This document shows positions 49,145-59,942 of a stretch of 64,000 nt of DNA, piece after piece. The stretch lies in contig NZ_CP047211.1 of assembly GCF_030408795.1 (NCBI RefSeq), positions 434,001 through 498,000 on the forward strand. The letters run 5' to 3'. The DNA is from Corynebacterium hansenii (GTDB lineage Bacteria; Actinomycetota; Actinomycetes; Mycobacteriales; Mycobacteriaceae). A program made the position numbers and the translations under genes. Numbering within the stretch: the first letter of the stretch is position 1; each line of letters opens with the position of its first letter. The notes under the pieces were generated by a model. The model saw only the letters and a program-made list of their open reading frames with translations. It did not search any database and was not told the DNA's origin.

Positions 49145-49243
49145 GGGCGAAGGGGGGCAAGGGGGCGTTGGCGGCCGGCTGCCAGCGTGGCTGCGCCGGT
49201 GGCACCGCCCCGCGGCATCCGCGGCCCGCATTACGATGTCCCC

Positions 49244-49750
49244 ATGACTTCCCGCCCCAGCACTTTCCCGGAATCAGGCGAACGTGTCCTGCCGACCGCC
49301 GAGGACATGCGGGCCTTCGGCGAAGAACTCGGAGCTGCCCTGGCAGCCGGTGACCTGGTCATCCTCGACGGCCCCCTCGGGGCGGGCAAGACCACCCTGA
49401 CGCAGGGCATCGCCGCGGGCATGAACGTCCGGGGCCGCGTGACCAGCCCGACGTTCACCATCGCCCGCCACCACCGCAACCCGGGCGGGGGTCCGGACCT
49501 GGTCCACGTCGACGCCTACCGCCTGTTCGGCGAGGAAGGGCCGGGCGGGGCCGACTCCGCGACCGGCGGGCTCGACGCCCTCGACGCGCTGGATTCCCTG
49601 GACCTGGACACCGACCTGGAGGAATGCGTCGTCGTCGCCGAGTGGGGCGCCGGCCTGGTCGAGCAATTGACGGACTCCCACCTGCTGGTGGGCATCGACC
49701 GCTCCGCCGCCGACGACTCCCGGCGGGTCACCTGGCGGCGGGTATCGTGA
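49244..49750 (+). CDS. tsaE: tRNA threonylcarbamoyladenosine biosynthesis ATPase TsaE
   Basis: TsaE is the small P-loop ATPase that drives the TsaB-TsaD complex in t6A37 modification of tRNA. The 168-residue protein has Walker A LDGPLGAGKTTLTQGIA, switch SPTFTIARHH, and the VHVDAYRL and VVAEWGAG segments of the family. An Asp/Leu/Ala-rich insert sits at about 105-128. ATG 49244 is 6 nt after TACGAT, without a ribosome-binding site; the open frame upstream is not conserved. First gene of the tsaE-tsaB-rimI-tsaD run. Confidence 0.94.
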   Translation: MTSRPSTFPESGERVLPTAEDMRAFGEELGAALAAGDLVILDGPLGAGKTTLTQGIAAGMNVRGRVTSPTFTIARHHRNPGGGPDLVHVDAYRLFGEEGPGGADSATGGLDALDALDSLDLDTDLEECVVVAEWGAGLVEQLTDSHLLVGIDRSAADDSRRVTWRRVS

Positions 49751-49755
49751 CGGGC

Positions 49756-50634
49756 ATGTTCGTTCTCGCCGTCGACACGTCCACGCAGCAGGTCACCGCC
49801 GGTCTCGTCCGCGTCGCGGAGTTGCCCGGGGCGCGGGGCGGCGCGGGGGCGTCGGCAAGCACGCGCCGCACGCCGATCATCGAGGAGCTCGCCGCCTCGG
49901 GCCACGTCGACGCACGCGCCCACAACGAGGTGCTCACGCCGCTGATCCGCCGCTGCCTGGATGAGGCGGGGCTCGAGGGCGGTGCGGCCCGGGCGGTCGC
50001 CGCGGTCGTCGTCGGCTGCGGGCCGGGGCCCTTCACGGGGCTGCGGGTGGGCATGGCCACCGCGGCCTCTTTCGCGGATGCGTGGGGCGTCCCCGCCCAC
50101 GGCGCCTGCTCCCTCGACGCGCTGGCGCACCCCGGCGGGGAGCGTTTGCGTGGCGACGTCCTGGCCGTCACCGATGCCCGCCGCCGCGAGGTGTACGCCG
50201 CCGCCTACCGCGATGGCCAGCGCGTATGGGGACCGGCGGTGCTGCCCGCGGCCGCCTGCGCCGAGGCGGTGTTCGAGGCGGTCCACGACTTCGAGCCGGC
50301 ACTGCTCGTCGGCGACGAAGCGAAGTGCGCCGACGTCCGCGCCGGACTTGAGGCTCTTGCGGAGGTCGATGGCGACGCGTCGGCACCGGACATCAGGGCC
50401 GCCTATCCGACGCCCGCCGGGCTCATCGCCGCCGCCATCGCGGAGCTCGAGCACGAGCACGACGAGGACGGACCCGATTCCGACGGCGACGGCGAACCGG
50501 ATCACGTGCCCTTCCGCGCCACCGCCGCGCTGAAGGCCCCGGCCGGGCCTTTGGTGCCGCTGTACCTCCGCCGGCCCGACGCCGTGCCGCCGAAGCCGAA
50601 GCCGAAGTCGCCCGCCATCCCGGACGTGCCGTGA
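49756..50634 (+). CDS. tsaB: tRNA threonylcarbamoyladenosine biosynthesis protein TsaB
   Basis: TsaB is an inactive paralogue and essential partner of TsaD. The 292-residue protein starts with the ASKHA phosphate loop VLAVDTSTQQVTAGLV and has HNEVLTPLIRRCLDEAG, the GPGPFTGLRVGMATA signature and VTDARRREVYAA. The last about 60 residues are acidic and Pro/Lys-rich. ATG 49756 lies 5 bp after tsaE; GTG 49747, overlapping the tsaE stop, is the alternative. Its stop overlaps rimI. Confidence 0.93.
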   Translation: MFVLAVDTSTQQVTAGLVRVAELPGARGGAGASASTRRTPIIEELAASGHVDARAHNEVLTPLIRRCLDEAGLEGGAARAVAAVVVGCGPGPFTGLRVGMATAASFADAWGVPAHGACSLDALAHPGGERLRGDVLAVTDARRREVYAAAYRDGQRVWGPAVLPAAACAEAVFEAVHDFEPALLVGDEAKCADVRAGLEALAEVDGDASAPDIRAAYPTPAGLIAAAIAELEHEHDEDGPDSDGDGEPDHVPFRATAALKAPAGPLVPLYLRRPDAVPPKPKPKSPAIPDVP

Positions 50635-51209
50635 CCGCCGTGGGGCCCGGGGCGAACCCGGAGGGGGAAAGCCCGGATGAGCAGAATCCGGATGAGCTGC
50701 TCGCCGCCGCGACGTTCGGGCGTCTGGCGGCGGGTGCCGCGCCCGGCTGCGCGGCGCTGGAGGCCGTGATCTTCGCCGGCGACGACCCGTGGCCCGAGTC
50801 GGCGTTCGCCTCCGAGCTGGCCAACCCGGGCAACCTGTACCTCGGCTGGGTCGTGCCGGGCGGTGGTGCGAGTGGCGGCGGGGGAAGCGGCGCGGGCGAC
50901 CGGGTGCTGGCCTACGGCGGCATCACGCGGCTGGGGCCGGAGTCGGCGCCCGAGTACGAGATCCACACCATCGCCGTCGACGAGGCCCTGCGCGGCCGCG
51001 GCCTGGGCCGGGAGCTGCTGGGGCATCTGCTGGCGGCGGCCGATGCGGCGCCGGGCCCGGTGTTCCTGGAGGTCCGCACGGACAACGAACCGGCGATCTC
51101 CATGTATTCGTCGCACGGCTTCGAGACGATGGGCGTGCGCAAGCGCTACTACCGGCAGTCGGGCGCCGACGCGTACACGATGTGCCGCCCGGCGGCGGGC
51201 GGGTCGTAG
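50631..51209 (+). CDS. rimI: Ribosomal-protein-alanine N-acetyltransferase RimI-like
   Basis: A 192-residue GNAT acetyltransferase in the RimI position between tsaB and tsaD. The acetyl-CoA loop reads RGRGLGRELLGHLL, preceded by EIHTIAVDEALR and followed by FLEVRTDNEPAISMYSSHGF and VRKRYY, all matching RimI. RimI acetylates S18 in E. coli; in actinobacteria the true targets may be broader. The first about 35 residues and a Gly/Ser-rich loop (about 82-92) are extra. GTG 50631 overlaps the tsaB stop. Confidence 0.92.
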   Translation: MTAVGPGANPEGESPDEQNPDELLAAATFGRLAAGAAPGCAALEAVIFAGDDPWPESAFASELANPGNLYLGWVVPGGGASGGGGSGAGDRVLAYGGITRLGPESAPEYEIHTIAVDEALRGRGLGRELLGHLLAAADAAPGPVFLEVRTDNEPAISMYSSHGFETMGVRKRYYRQSGADAYTMCRPAAGGS

Positions 51210-51218
51210 AATCCGGGC

Positions 51219-52376
51219 ATGACCTCCTCCGCGCCCGCCGCCGCCGACAGCAGCACGCACAGCCGCACGATCCTCGCCATCGAGAGTTCCTGTGACGAGA
51301 CCGGTGCCGCCGTGATGCGGGTGACCTGGTCGGATGATCTGCCCGCCGAGCGCGAGGGTTCCGCCGACCGCCCGCGCATCGAGGTCCTTTCCGACGTCGT
51401 GGCTTCCTCGATGGAGCAGCACGCCCGCTTCGGCGGCGTGGTCCCGGAGATCGCCTCGCGCGCGCACCTTGAGGCCCTGCAGCCCGTGGTCGGGGAGGCT
51501 TTGCGACGCGCCGGGGACGAGCTCGGCCGCGAACCGTCGGAGGGGCGTTTCATCCCGGATTGCGTCGCCGCCACCGTCGGCCCGGGTCTGGCGGGCGCAC
51601 TGCTGGTCGGTTCCGCGGGTGCGAAGGCGTACGCGGCGGCGTGGGGGGTGCCGTTCTACGGGGTCAACCATTTGGGCGGCCACGTGGCCATCGGCGCCCT
51701 CGTCGGCGCGGACCTGACCAACGCGGTGGCGCTGCTTGTGTCCGGCGGGCACACGCAGTTGCTGCACGTGCGCGGCGCGGGCCGCCCGATGACGGAGCTG
51801 GGGTCGACGCTCGACGACGCCGCCGGCGAGGCATACGACAAGGTGTCCCGGCTGTTGGGCCTGGGCTACCCCGGTGGTCCGGTCATCGACCGGTTGGCCA
51901 AGCAGGGTGATCCGGCGGCGGTGAAGTTCCCGCGGGGGATGATGCGCCCGCAAGATTCGCGCCACGACTTCTCCTTCTCGGGCCTGAAGACCGCCGTCGC
52001 CCGATACGTCGAGGCCGCCGAGCGGGAGGGCCGCGTCATCGACATGGCCGACACCTGCGCCTCGTTCCAGGAAGCGGTGTGTGACGTGCTGACGTTCAAG
52101 GCCGTCCGCGCCGCAAAGGACGTCGGCGCCACCACGCTGCTGCTCGGCGGGGGAGTGGCGGCCAATTCGAGGCTGCGCGAGCTCGCGGCGCAGCGGTGCG
52201 AGGAGGCCGGGCTGACCCTGCACGTGCCGCCGATGCGGCTGTGCACCGACAACGGGGTCATGATCGGCGCGATCGCAGCCCACCTCATCGCCGCCGGGGC
52301 CGAGCCCTCCGGCTACGGCTGCGCCACCGACCCGTCGATGCCGGTGGAAGAGCCGATCGCCGCAGCCGCGACCTGA
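51219..52376 (+). CDS. tsaD: tRNA N6-adenosine threonylcarbamoyltransferase TsaD
   Basis: TsaD transfers threonylcarbamoyl to A37 of ANN-decoding tRNAs. The 385-residue ASKHA protein has the phosphate loop [15 protein letters not shown], the metal-binding histidines in [40 protein letters not shown] and the C-terminal [15 protein letters not shown]. About 30 residues are inserted around residues 30-50, and one dispersed 11-bp word (51498) lies in another variable loop. TAGAAT sits 6 nt before ATG 51219, so a separate leaderless transcript is possible inside the operon. Confidence 0.95.
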   Translation: MTSSAPAAADSSTHSRTILAIESSCDETGAAVMRVTWSDDLPAEREGSADRPRIEVLSDVVASSMEQHARFGGVVPEIASRAHLEALQPVVGEALRRAGDELGREPSEGRFIPDCVAATVGPGLAGALLVGSAGAKAYAAAWGVPFYGVNHLGGHVAIGALVGADLTNAVALLVSGGHTQLLHVRGAGRPMTELGSTLDDAAGEAYDKVSRLLGLGYPGGPVIDRLAKQGDPAAVKFPRGMMRPQDSRHDFSFSGLKTAVARYVEAAEREGRVIDMADTCASFQEAVCDVLTFKAVRAAKDVGATTLLLGGGVAANSRLRELAAQRCEEAGLTLHVPPMRLCTDNGVMIGAIAAHLIAAGAEPSGYGCATDPSMPVEEPIAAAAT

Positions 52377-52857
52377 GCGGGGTAGGTCGCCGCGCGCCGC
52401 ACTGTGCCGCGCCGCACCGTACCGTGCTGCGACGTGCCGCGACGCGCCGTGCCGCGATGTGCCTGCTTAACCCACCCCGAATGCGCAGACCCACCCGTTA
52501 TAAAGGGTGGGTCTGCGCATTCGGGGTGGGTTGGCGTGCGTGTGCGCTGCGCCAATCGGAAGGGTGGCAAGTACGGCGTCGTGATGTCCGGTAGCCGTAG
52601 GGCACGCGCGCGGATCGACCGGTCCTTCCCGTCGCCGTCCCATGGGCGGCGTTAGCTCCGGAATGCGGCCACTGGCCAGGTGAACGCCGGTATAACCCCA
52701 GGACGCAAAACTGAGTGGCTGCGCTTTCGCGCTACCGCGGCCCATGGGCCGGCCGTGACGGGGAGGGAAGGCCGACCGTGACAGGGAGGGCAAGGCGGGC
52801 TGCGACGGGGAGGGCAAAACCGGCTGCTACGGGGAGGGCATGTGCCGGCGGCGACGC
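52377..52857. other. 481-bp gap with palindrome, no gene supported
   Basis: Downstream of tsaD lies a run of GCCGCG/CGTGCCGC-type words (52385-52460), then a perfect palindrome (52469-52532). From about 52730 to 52845 follow short repeats of the type GGGAGGGCAAGGC/GTGACGGGGAGGG. Frames through it have no family look or ribosome-binding site. Confidence 0.6.
52469..52532. repeat. Perfect 28-bp inverted repeat (palindrome family 2)
   Basis: Arms 52469-52496 and 52505-52532 are exact reverse complements around GTTATAAA. Each arm has two ACCCACCC words flanking CGAATGCGCA. Related copies lie at 39126-39243. It is 92 bp after tsaD and could act as its terminator. Confidence 0.9.
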
Positions 52858-53028
52858 CTACCGGTGGCCGGCGTTCCTCTCGTCGGGTTCGCGGCCCTCT
52901 TCTTTCGCGCGGACGATTTCCTCGTCGTAGCCCTTCTGCTTGCCTATGAAGAGCCGCGCGACGACGGCGAAACCGATGATGAAGACGGCGATGGCGATCA
53001 TCGCGATGGCCATGACGGTCGAGGACAT
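52858..53028 (-). CDS. Small single-helix membrane protein
   Basis: A 56-residue protein: one transmembrane helix (about 5-28, [19 protein letters not shown]) and a charged cytosolic tail ([20 protein letters not shown]). AAGGAG lies just before ATG 53028 with good spacing, which supports a real gene despite the size. It is divergent from groES, sharing a 309-bp intergenic region. Function unknown; possible regulator or stabiliser of a membrane complex. Confidence 0.6.
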   Translation of the reverse strand: MSSTVMAIAMIAIAVFIIGFAVVARLFIGKQKGYDEEIVRAKEEGREPDERNAGHR

Positions 53029-53160
53029 GTCTGCTCCTTGGCGGGCTGGACGGCCCTGCGGCGGGGGTGCCGCGGACTCCCTCCACGGTATCGGCGCCGA
53101 CCGGTTCGCGCGGTGAATGGGCCGTGCACGGGCCGTCGCAAAGCCCTGCACCCACTAATG

Positions 53161-53194
53161 TTGAGTGCTGGCACTCGCGAAGGTAGAGTGCCAA
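53161..53194 (+). promoter_or_regulatory. groESL promoter with CIRCE (HrcA) operator
   Basis: CTGGCACTC (53168-53176), 9 bp, GAGTGCCAA (53186-53194) is a CIRCE element, the target of the heat-shock repressor HrcA. A second, overlapping dyad GAGTGC-TG-GCACTC starts at 53163. TTGAGT (53161-53166) and TAGAGT (53184-53189) are -35/-10 boxes 17 bp apart, overlapped by the operator. The transcript would carry a leader of about 140 nt before groES. This accounts for the 309-bp gap 53029-53337, which also holds a copy of the dispersed word at 53134-53144. Confidence 0.85.
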
Positions 53195-53337
53195 CCAGGT
53201 TGTTTGACACACAGTTGTTCACCCGCGACGACGGCTGTGCACGGCAGACCAACCGGCACAAGAACATCAACCAGGCGCCCGCGCCCCGCCCGATGCTCCG
53301 GGCCGCGCCGGGTGCCCCGCTCATGGAGGAATTCATC

Positions 53338-53637
53338 GTGGCGAACGTCAACATCAAGCCGCTCGAGGACCGCGTCCTGGTCCAGATCAACGAGGCCGAG
53401 ACCACCACCGCTTCCGGCCTGGTCATCCCCGACTCCGCGAAGGAGAAGCCGCAGGAGGCCACCGTCATCGCCGTGGGCCCCGGCCGCTGGGCGGACGACG
53501 ACGAGCGCATTCCGATGGACGTCAAGGAGGGTGACGTCGTCATCTTCTCCAAGTACGGCGGCACCGAGCTGAAGTACCAGGGCGAGGAGTTCCTGCTCCT
53601 GTCCCAGCGCGACATCCTCGCGGTCATCGAGAAGTAA
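53338..53637 (+). CDS. groES: Co-chaperonin GroES
   Basis: A 99-residue cap of the GroEL folding chamber. It contains [16 protein letters not shown], the mobile-loop region [19 protein letters not shown] and the C-terminal [20 protein letters not shown], all characteristic. GTG 53338 is chosen: GGAGGAA lies 7 nt upstream. It is followed 12 bp later by groEL. Heat-inducible control through the CIRCE site upstream is expected. Confidence 0.96.
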   Translation: MANVNIKPLEDRVLVQINEAETTTASGLVIPDSAKEKPQEATVIAVGPGRWADDDERIPMDVKEGDVVIFSKYGGTELKYQGEEFLLLSQRDILAVIEK

Positions 53638-55263
<1,626 letters not shown>

Positions 55264-55288
55264 TCGCGGGCCGGGTCCCCTGCTTCAC

Positions 55289-55324
55289 GACGCCTCATCC
55301 GACCGCATGGTCGGGTGGGGCGTC
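55289..55324 (+). terminator. Hairpin after groEL1
   Basis: Arms 55289-55304 and 55309-55324 pair over 16 bp with two wobble positions around GCAT. A copy of the dispersed word (GCTTCACGACG, 55282-55292) forms the left foot. There is no T run. Confidence 0.75.
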
Positions 55325-55429
55325 GTCCTCGTTCGGTCGGGGCGCAAACGGCTCGGCAGCCGCGCCGGTGAGGTGATGGGGCGCGGCGGGGAGGGTGCGT
55401 GGCCGGGAGCGTCAGACGAGGACGGTGCG

Positions 55430-55744
55430 TCAGACGAGGACGGTCTCGCGGGACTTGTCGCGGCGGCGCGGGCGGCTGCGGAGAATCTCCGAGCGCTCGG
55501 CCTCGCTCATGCCGCCCCAGATGCCGTAGGGCTCGCCGACCGCCAGCGCGTGCGCGCGGCACTGCTCCAGCACCGGGCAGGACTGGCAGATGGACTTGGC
55601 GCGCATCTCGCGCATCGCCCGGGCGCGGCCGCGCTCGCCCTCGGGGTGGAAGAACACCGAGGAGTCCGCGCCGCGGCAGGAACCGTGCAGCTGCCAGTCC
55701 CACAGGTCCGCGTTCGGTCCGGGAAGATGGTCGATGTGCGTCAT
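55430..55744 (-). CDS. WhiB-family iron-sulfur regulator (WhiB3 position)
   Basis: A 104-residue Wbl protein. The four cluster ligands are Cys23, Cys53, Cys56 and Cys62 (SICQSCPVLEQC), followed by the GIWGGMSEAERSEI turn and a basic C-terminal tail (RSRPRRRDKSRE) that contacts DNA. Such proteins bind a redox-sensitive 4Fe-4S cluster and act with the primary sigma factor. Placement between groEL1 and sigD equals mycobacterial whiB3, but subfamily assignment is by position. AGGAGA precedes ATG 55744. Confidence 0.93.
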   Translation of the reverse strand: MTHIDHLPGPNADLWDWQLHGSCRGADSSVFFHPEGERGRARAMREMRAKSICQSCPVLEQCRAHALAVGEPYGIWGGMSEAERSEILRSRPRRRDKSRETVLV

Positions 55745-56179
55745 GGCCTGGAATCTCCTAGAAAAGACACTCGTGCTTGTGCGTCGAGCGCGCTCCGGCC
55801 CGCCGGAACCGCCCGGGCGCATCGGCTCCCCGGTCGGGTCGCCCACGGCGGCCAGTGTGGGCGCGCATTGTGAACCGTTGGTTAAGTGCGGGGAACCAAC
55901 CGGCAGATTCGGGACGCAGTTTCGGAGAACTTCTTGCCCGCGCGGGATTTGAGGGCCGCCGGGTGTGGCGGGGATCACCGGCTCGCCGAATACGGCCAAC
56001 GCCGGACAACCTGAGAAAGCGGTGAGGTAGAATCGACGCGCATTGGCGACGATCATTGACGTCGAGTATCCGGTGTGCGGGGTGCGCGCCCCGCGGCGGC
56101 CGCCGCGCCGTCGATCGTGATGACCGCCCAGGCCGGCGGCCGATGACCCCCGTCGGCAAACGGGGAGGGAAGGAACGGC
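55745..56179. promoter_or_regulatory. Divergent control region between whiB and sigD
   Basis: This 435-bp gap holds no gene. An AACC-GTT-GGTT dyad (55871-55881) lies in an A/T-richer patch and may belong to the whiB promoter. On the plus strand TAGAAT (56028-56033), with a poor -35 region around 56005, is a candidate -10 box for sigD about 145 bp before its start. Confidence 0.45.
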
Positions 56180-56773
56180 ATGGCCGACGATGACGTGGTC
56201 CGCGAATGGGTGCGGCGTGCCATCGACGGCGACGCCGACGCCTTCGACTCCCTGATGCGCCACATCCACCCGCCGATCGTCCGGTACTGCCGCGCGCGCA
56301 TGGGCCAGGATGGCGCGGTGTCCGCGGACGACGTCGCCCAGGAGACCATGCTGGCCGTCGCCAAGTCCCTGGACCGCTACACCGACCGTGGCCGGCCCTT
56401 CATGGCCTACGTCTACGGGGTGGCGTCCCACAAGGTCGCGGACGCGCATCGGGCGGGCGCCAGGGACCTGTCCCACCCCTACGAAACGCTGCCGGATGCC
56501 CCCGTAGCGGGGGGCGGACCAGAGGAAGCGGCCCTTCTGGGCGACGCCGGTAACGAAGTGAGCGCATTGCTCGATTCATTGAGTGACAAGGCGCGGGACA
56601 TCATCATCCTGCGGGTGTTCGAGGGGCTGCCGGCCGAAGAGGTCGCGCGGCTCGTGGGAAGCACCCCGGGCGCGGTGCGGGTCGCGCAGCACCGTGCATT
56701 GGCCAAGCTTCGTGCGGTGGTAGAGGAAAAGGCGGCGCGGGACCAGTCCGGGGAAATCCGGAGGGCCCGGTGA
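56180..56773 (+). CDS. sigD: ECF RNA polymerase sigma factor SigD
   Basis: A 197-residue group IV sigma factor. Region 2 covers about 15-85 (AFDSLMRHIHPPIVRYCRAR, VAQETMLAVAKSLDRY, FMAYVYGVASHKVADAHR); region 4 covers about 125-180 (LSDKARDIIILRVFEGLPAEEVARLVGSTPGAVRVAQHRAL). GGAGGGAAGGA precedes ATG 56180. Its stop overlaps the start of the anti-sigma gene, a pairing known from mycobacterial sigD-rsdA. Confidence 0.92.
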   Translation: MADDDVVREWVRRAIDGDADAFDSLMRHIHPPIVRYCRARMGQDGAVSADDVAQETMLAVAKSLDRYTDRGRPFMAYVYGVASHKVADAHRAGARDLSHPYETLPDAPVAGGGPEEAALLGDAGNEVSALLDSLSDKARDIIILRVFEGLPAEEVARLVGSTPGAVRVAQHRALAKLRAVVEEKAARDQSGEIRRAR

Positions 56774-57849
56774 CGATGGACGACAGGCAGGAAAAGGAGG
56801 CGGCGATGGGCGATCAGCGCGACCCCCGGCGCGCCCGGTGGGATGACGCGGCGGCGGGCGTCGAAAAGATGCCCACCCCGCAGGAGTTGGCGGCGGACGA
56901 CCGCTTCCTCGACGCCCTCGCCTCCGGTCGCCGCGACGTGTGCGGCGCGGGCGTGTACGGCACCGACTCGTACCTCGCGTCGCTGATCACCGATGCCCGC
57001 GAGTCCATCGGGGCCGAGCTGCCGCCGCTGCCCGAGATCGACCCCTCGGTGGCCGTGCCGGACCGCGACGTCGTCGACGTCGAGGTCGTGGCCGCCGAAG
57101 AGGACGTCGAGTCGGAGCGGGAGTCGGCCGTGGCCCACGGATCCGGGAACGAGGCCCCGCTGGCGGGCGCCACCGAACCCCGGTCAGAGGCGGGCGGCGT
57201 CCTGCGCGGCCCCGCTACCTGGTGGAAGCCGTCGCGCCTGGGCAGCGCCCTGATCGGCGCGGCCGCGTCGCTGACGCTCGTCGCCGGCGGCCTGTCCGCG
57301 ATCCACTCCGCCGCCCCCGGCAGCGCGCTGTGGCCCGCCCGCGTGGCCATGTTCGGCGAACGTTCCGTGGAAATGGACCTGGCGGCGACCCTGCAGGAGG
57401 CCGATGCGGCGGGCAGGGCGGGCGACGTCGAGCGCGCCCGCGAACTGCTCGAGCACGCGGAGCGCCTGATGGCGAAGGTCGGCGAGTCCAACCGGCCCGC
57501 TCTGGAGTCCCAGATGCGCGAGACCGTGGAGCGCGTCCGCACCGTCACCCGCGCGCCGGAGACGGTGACCAACGAGCGCACCACCACGCAGCGCGAAACT
57601 CAGACTCTGGAGCCGGGGACGACCACGCGCACCGAGACCCGCACGGAAACGGTGACGGAGACCGTGACGCGTCCCAACGAGCCGACGCAGCCGACGCAGC
57701 CGACGACCACTTCCAATCCGGCGAGCGAGCCGCTGTCCAACGAGCGCCCGACGAAGCCGACCACCGACCCCGAGGCCGTCCGTTCGGCCCTGACGTCGGT
57801 GCCGGAGACGGTCGCCCCGGCGGCCGCGGCGGCGATCCAGCGGTTCTAG
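56770..57849 (+). CDS. rsdA: Anti-sigma-D factor RsdA
   Basis: A 359-residue membrane-spanning anti-sigma factor. The N-terminal cytosolic part (about 25-90, TPQELAADDRFLDALASG and YLASLITDARESI) matches the SigD-binding region of RsdA; one transmembrane helix follows (about 155-175, SALIGAAASLTLVAGGL). The outer part has a helical segment (about 200-250) and then Thr/Glu/Arg- and Pro/Thr-rich repeats. Release of SigD by proteolysis of RsdA is known in mycobacteria and likely here. GTG 56770 overlaps the sigD stop. Confidence 0.88.
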   Translation: MTMDDRQEKEAAMGDQRDPRRARWDDAAAGVEKMPTPQELAADDRFLDALASGRRDVCGAGVYGTDSYLASLITDARESIGAELPPLPEIDPSVAVPDRDVVDVEVVAAEEDVESERESAVAHGSGNEAPLAGATEPRSEAGGVLRGPATWWKPSRLGSALIGAAASLTLVAGGLSAIHSAAPGSALWPARVAMFGERSVEMDLAATLQEADAAGRAGDVERARELLEHAERLMAKVGESNRPALESQMRETVERVRTVTRAPETVTNERTTTQRETQTLEPGTTTRTETRTETVTETVTRPNEPTQPTQPTTTSNPASEPLSNERPTKPTTDPEAVRSALTSVPETVAPAAAAAIQRF

Positions 57850-57895
57850 GCGTACCCGAGCTTCCGGGCGCCCCCGGGGGACTTGCCCCGATGTA

Positions 57896-58273
57896 CTAGG
57901 GCCGGCGGCGCCCGTCGACGAACCCGGCGCAGTAATCCCACGGTGCGTAGCGGGTGGGGTCCGGATCGTACTGCGGCTCATGCACGGGGGACTGCTTGCC
58001 GCTGAGCAGCAGTTTGTAGTGCGTCTCCAGGACGTCCCAGTTGTAGTAGTGCATTTCGCCGCAGTCGTCGCACATCATGGACACGCCCCACAGGCCTTCG
58101 GGGCCGAGGACGGCACGGAATTCGCGGACCGCCTCCAGATCTTCCGCGACCTCGATGCGCTCCTGGTCCGACAGCGGCTCGAAGGGCTCGTCCGGGTCGA
58201 GCAGGTGCGATGGGTCGTCGGGATCGCCCTCGAAGGGGTCGCGCGGCATGGACGACCAAAAATCACGATTCAC
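57896..58273 (-). CDS. DUF5319-type small protein with CxxC motif
   Basis: A 125-residue acidic cytosolic protein in the position of Rv3412. Marks are NRDFWSSMPRDPFEGDPDDP near the start, MMCDDCGEMHYYNWDVL with a CxxC pair that could bind metal, and a C-terminal TRYAPWDYCAGFVDGRRRP. GTG 58273 is chosen because TACGGT lies 7 nt upstream (leaderless layout) and the similarity begins there; ATG 58249 is an alternative. Divergent from guaB2. Function unknown. Confidence 0.82.
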   Translation of the reverse strand: MNRDFWSSMPRDPFEGDPDDPSHLLDPDEPFEPLSDQERIEVAEDLEAVREFRAVLGPEGLWGVSMMCDDCGEMHYYNWDVLETHYKLLLSGKQSPVHEPQYDPDPTRYAPWDYCAGFVDGRRRP

Positions 58274-58343
58274 ACGGCCCACCGTAGCGGGGGCCGGGGG
58301 CAAGTTACTACCCGCCCGAGATTGGGATTACCCTGTACGGTGA

Positions 58344-59912
<1,569 letters not shown>

Positions 59913-59942
59913 CCAACCGCGCTACTAAGGAATCCATTACCC

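Noticed and set aside
52730-52845. A regulatory RNA or repeat protein in the GGGAGGG-rich stretch
   Set aside because: Only short irregular purine-rich repeats are seen, with no promoter or stable structure that I can support.
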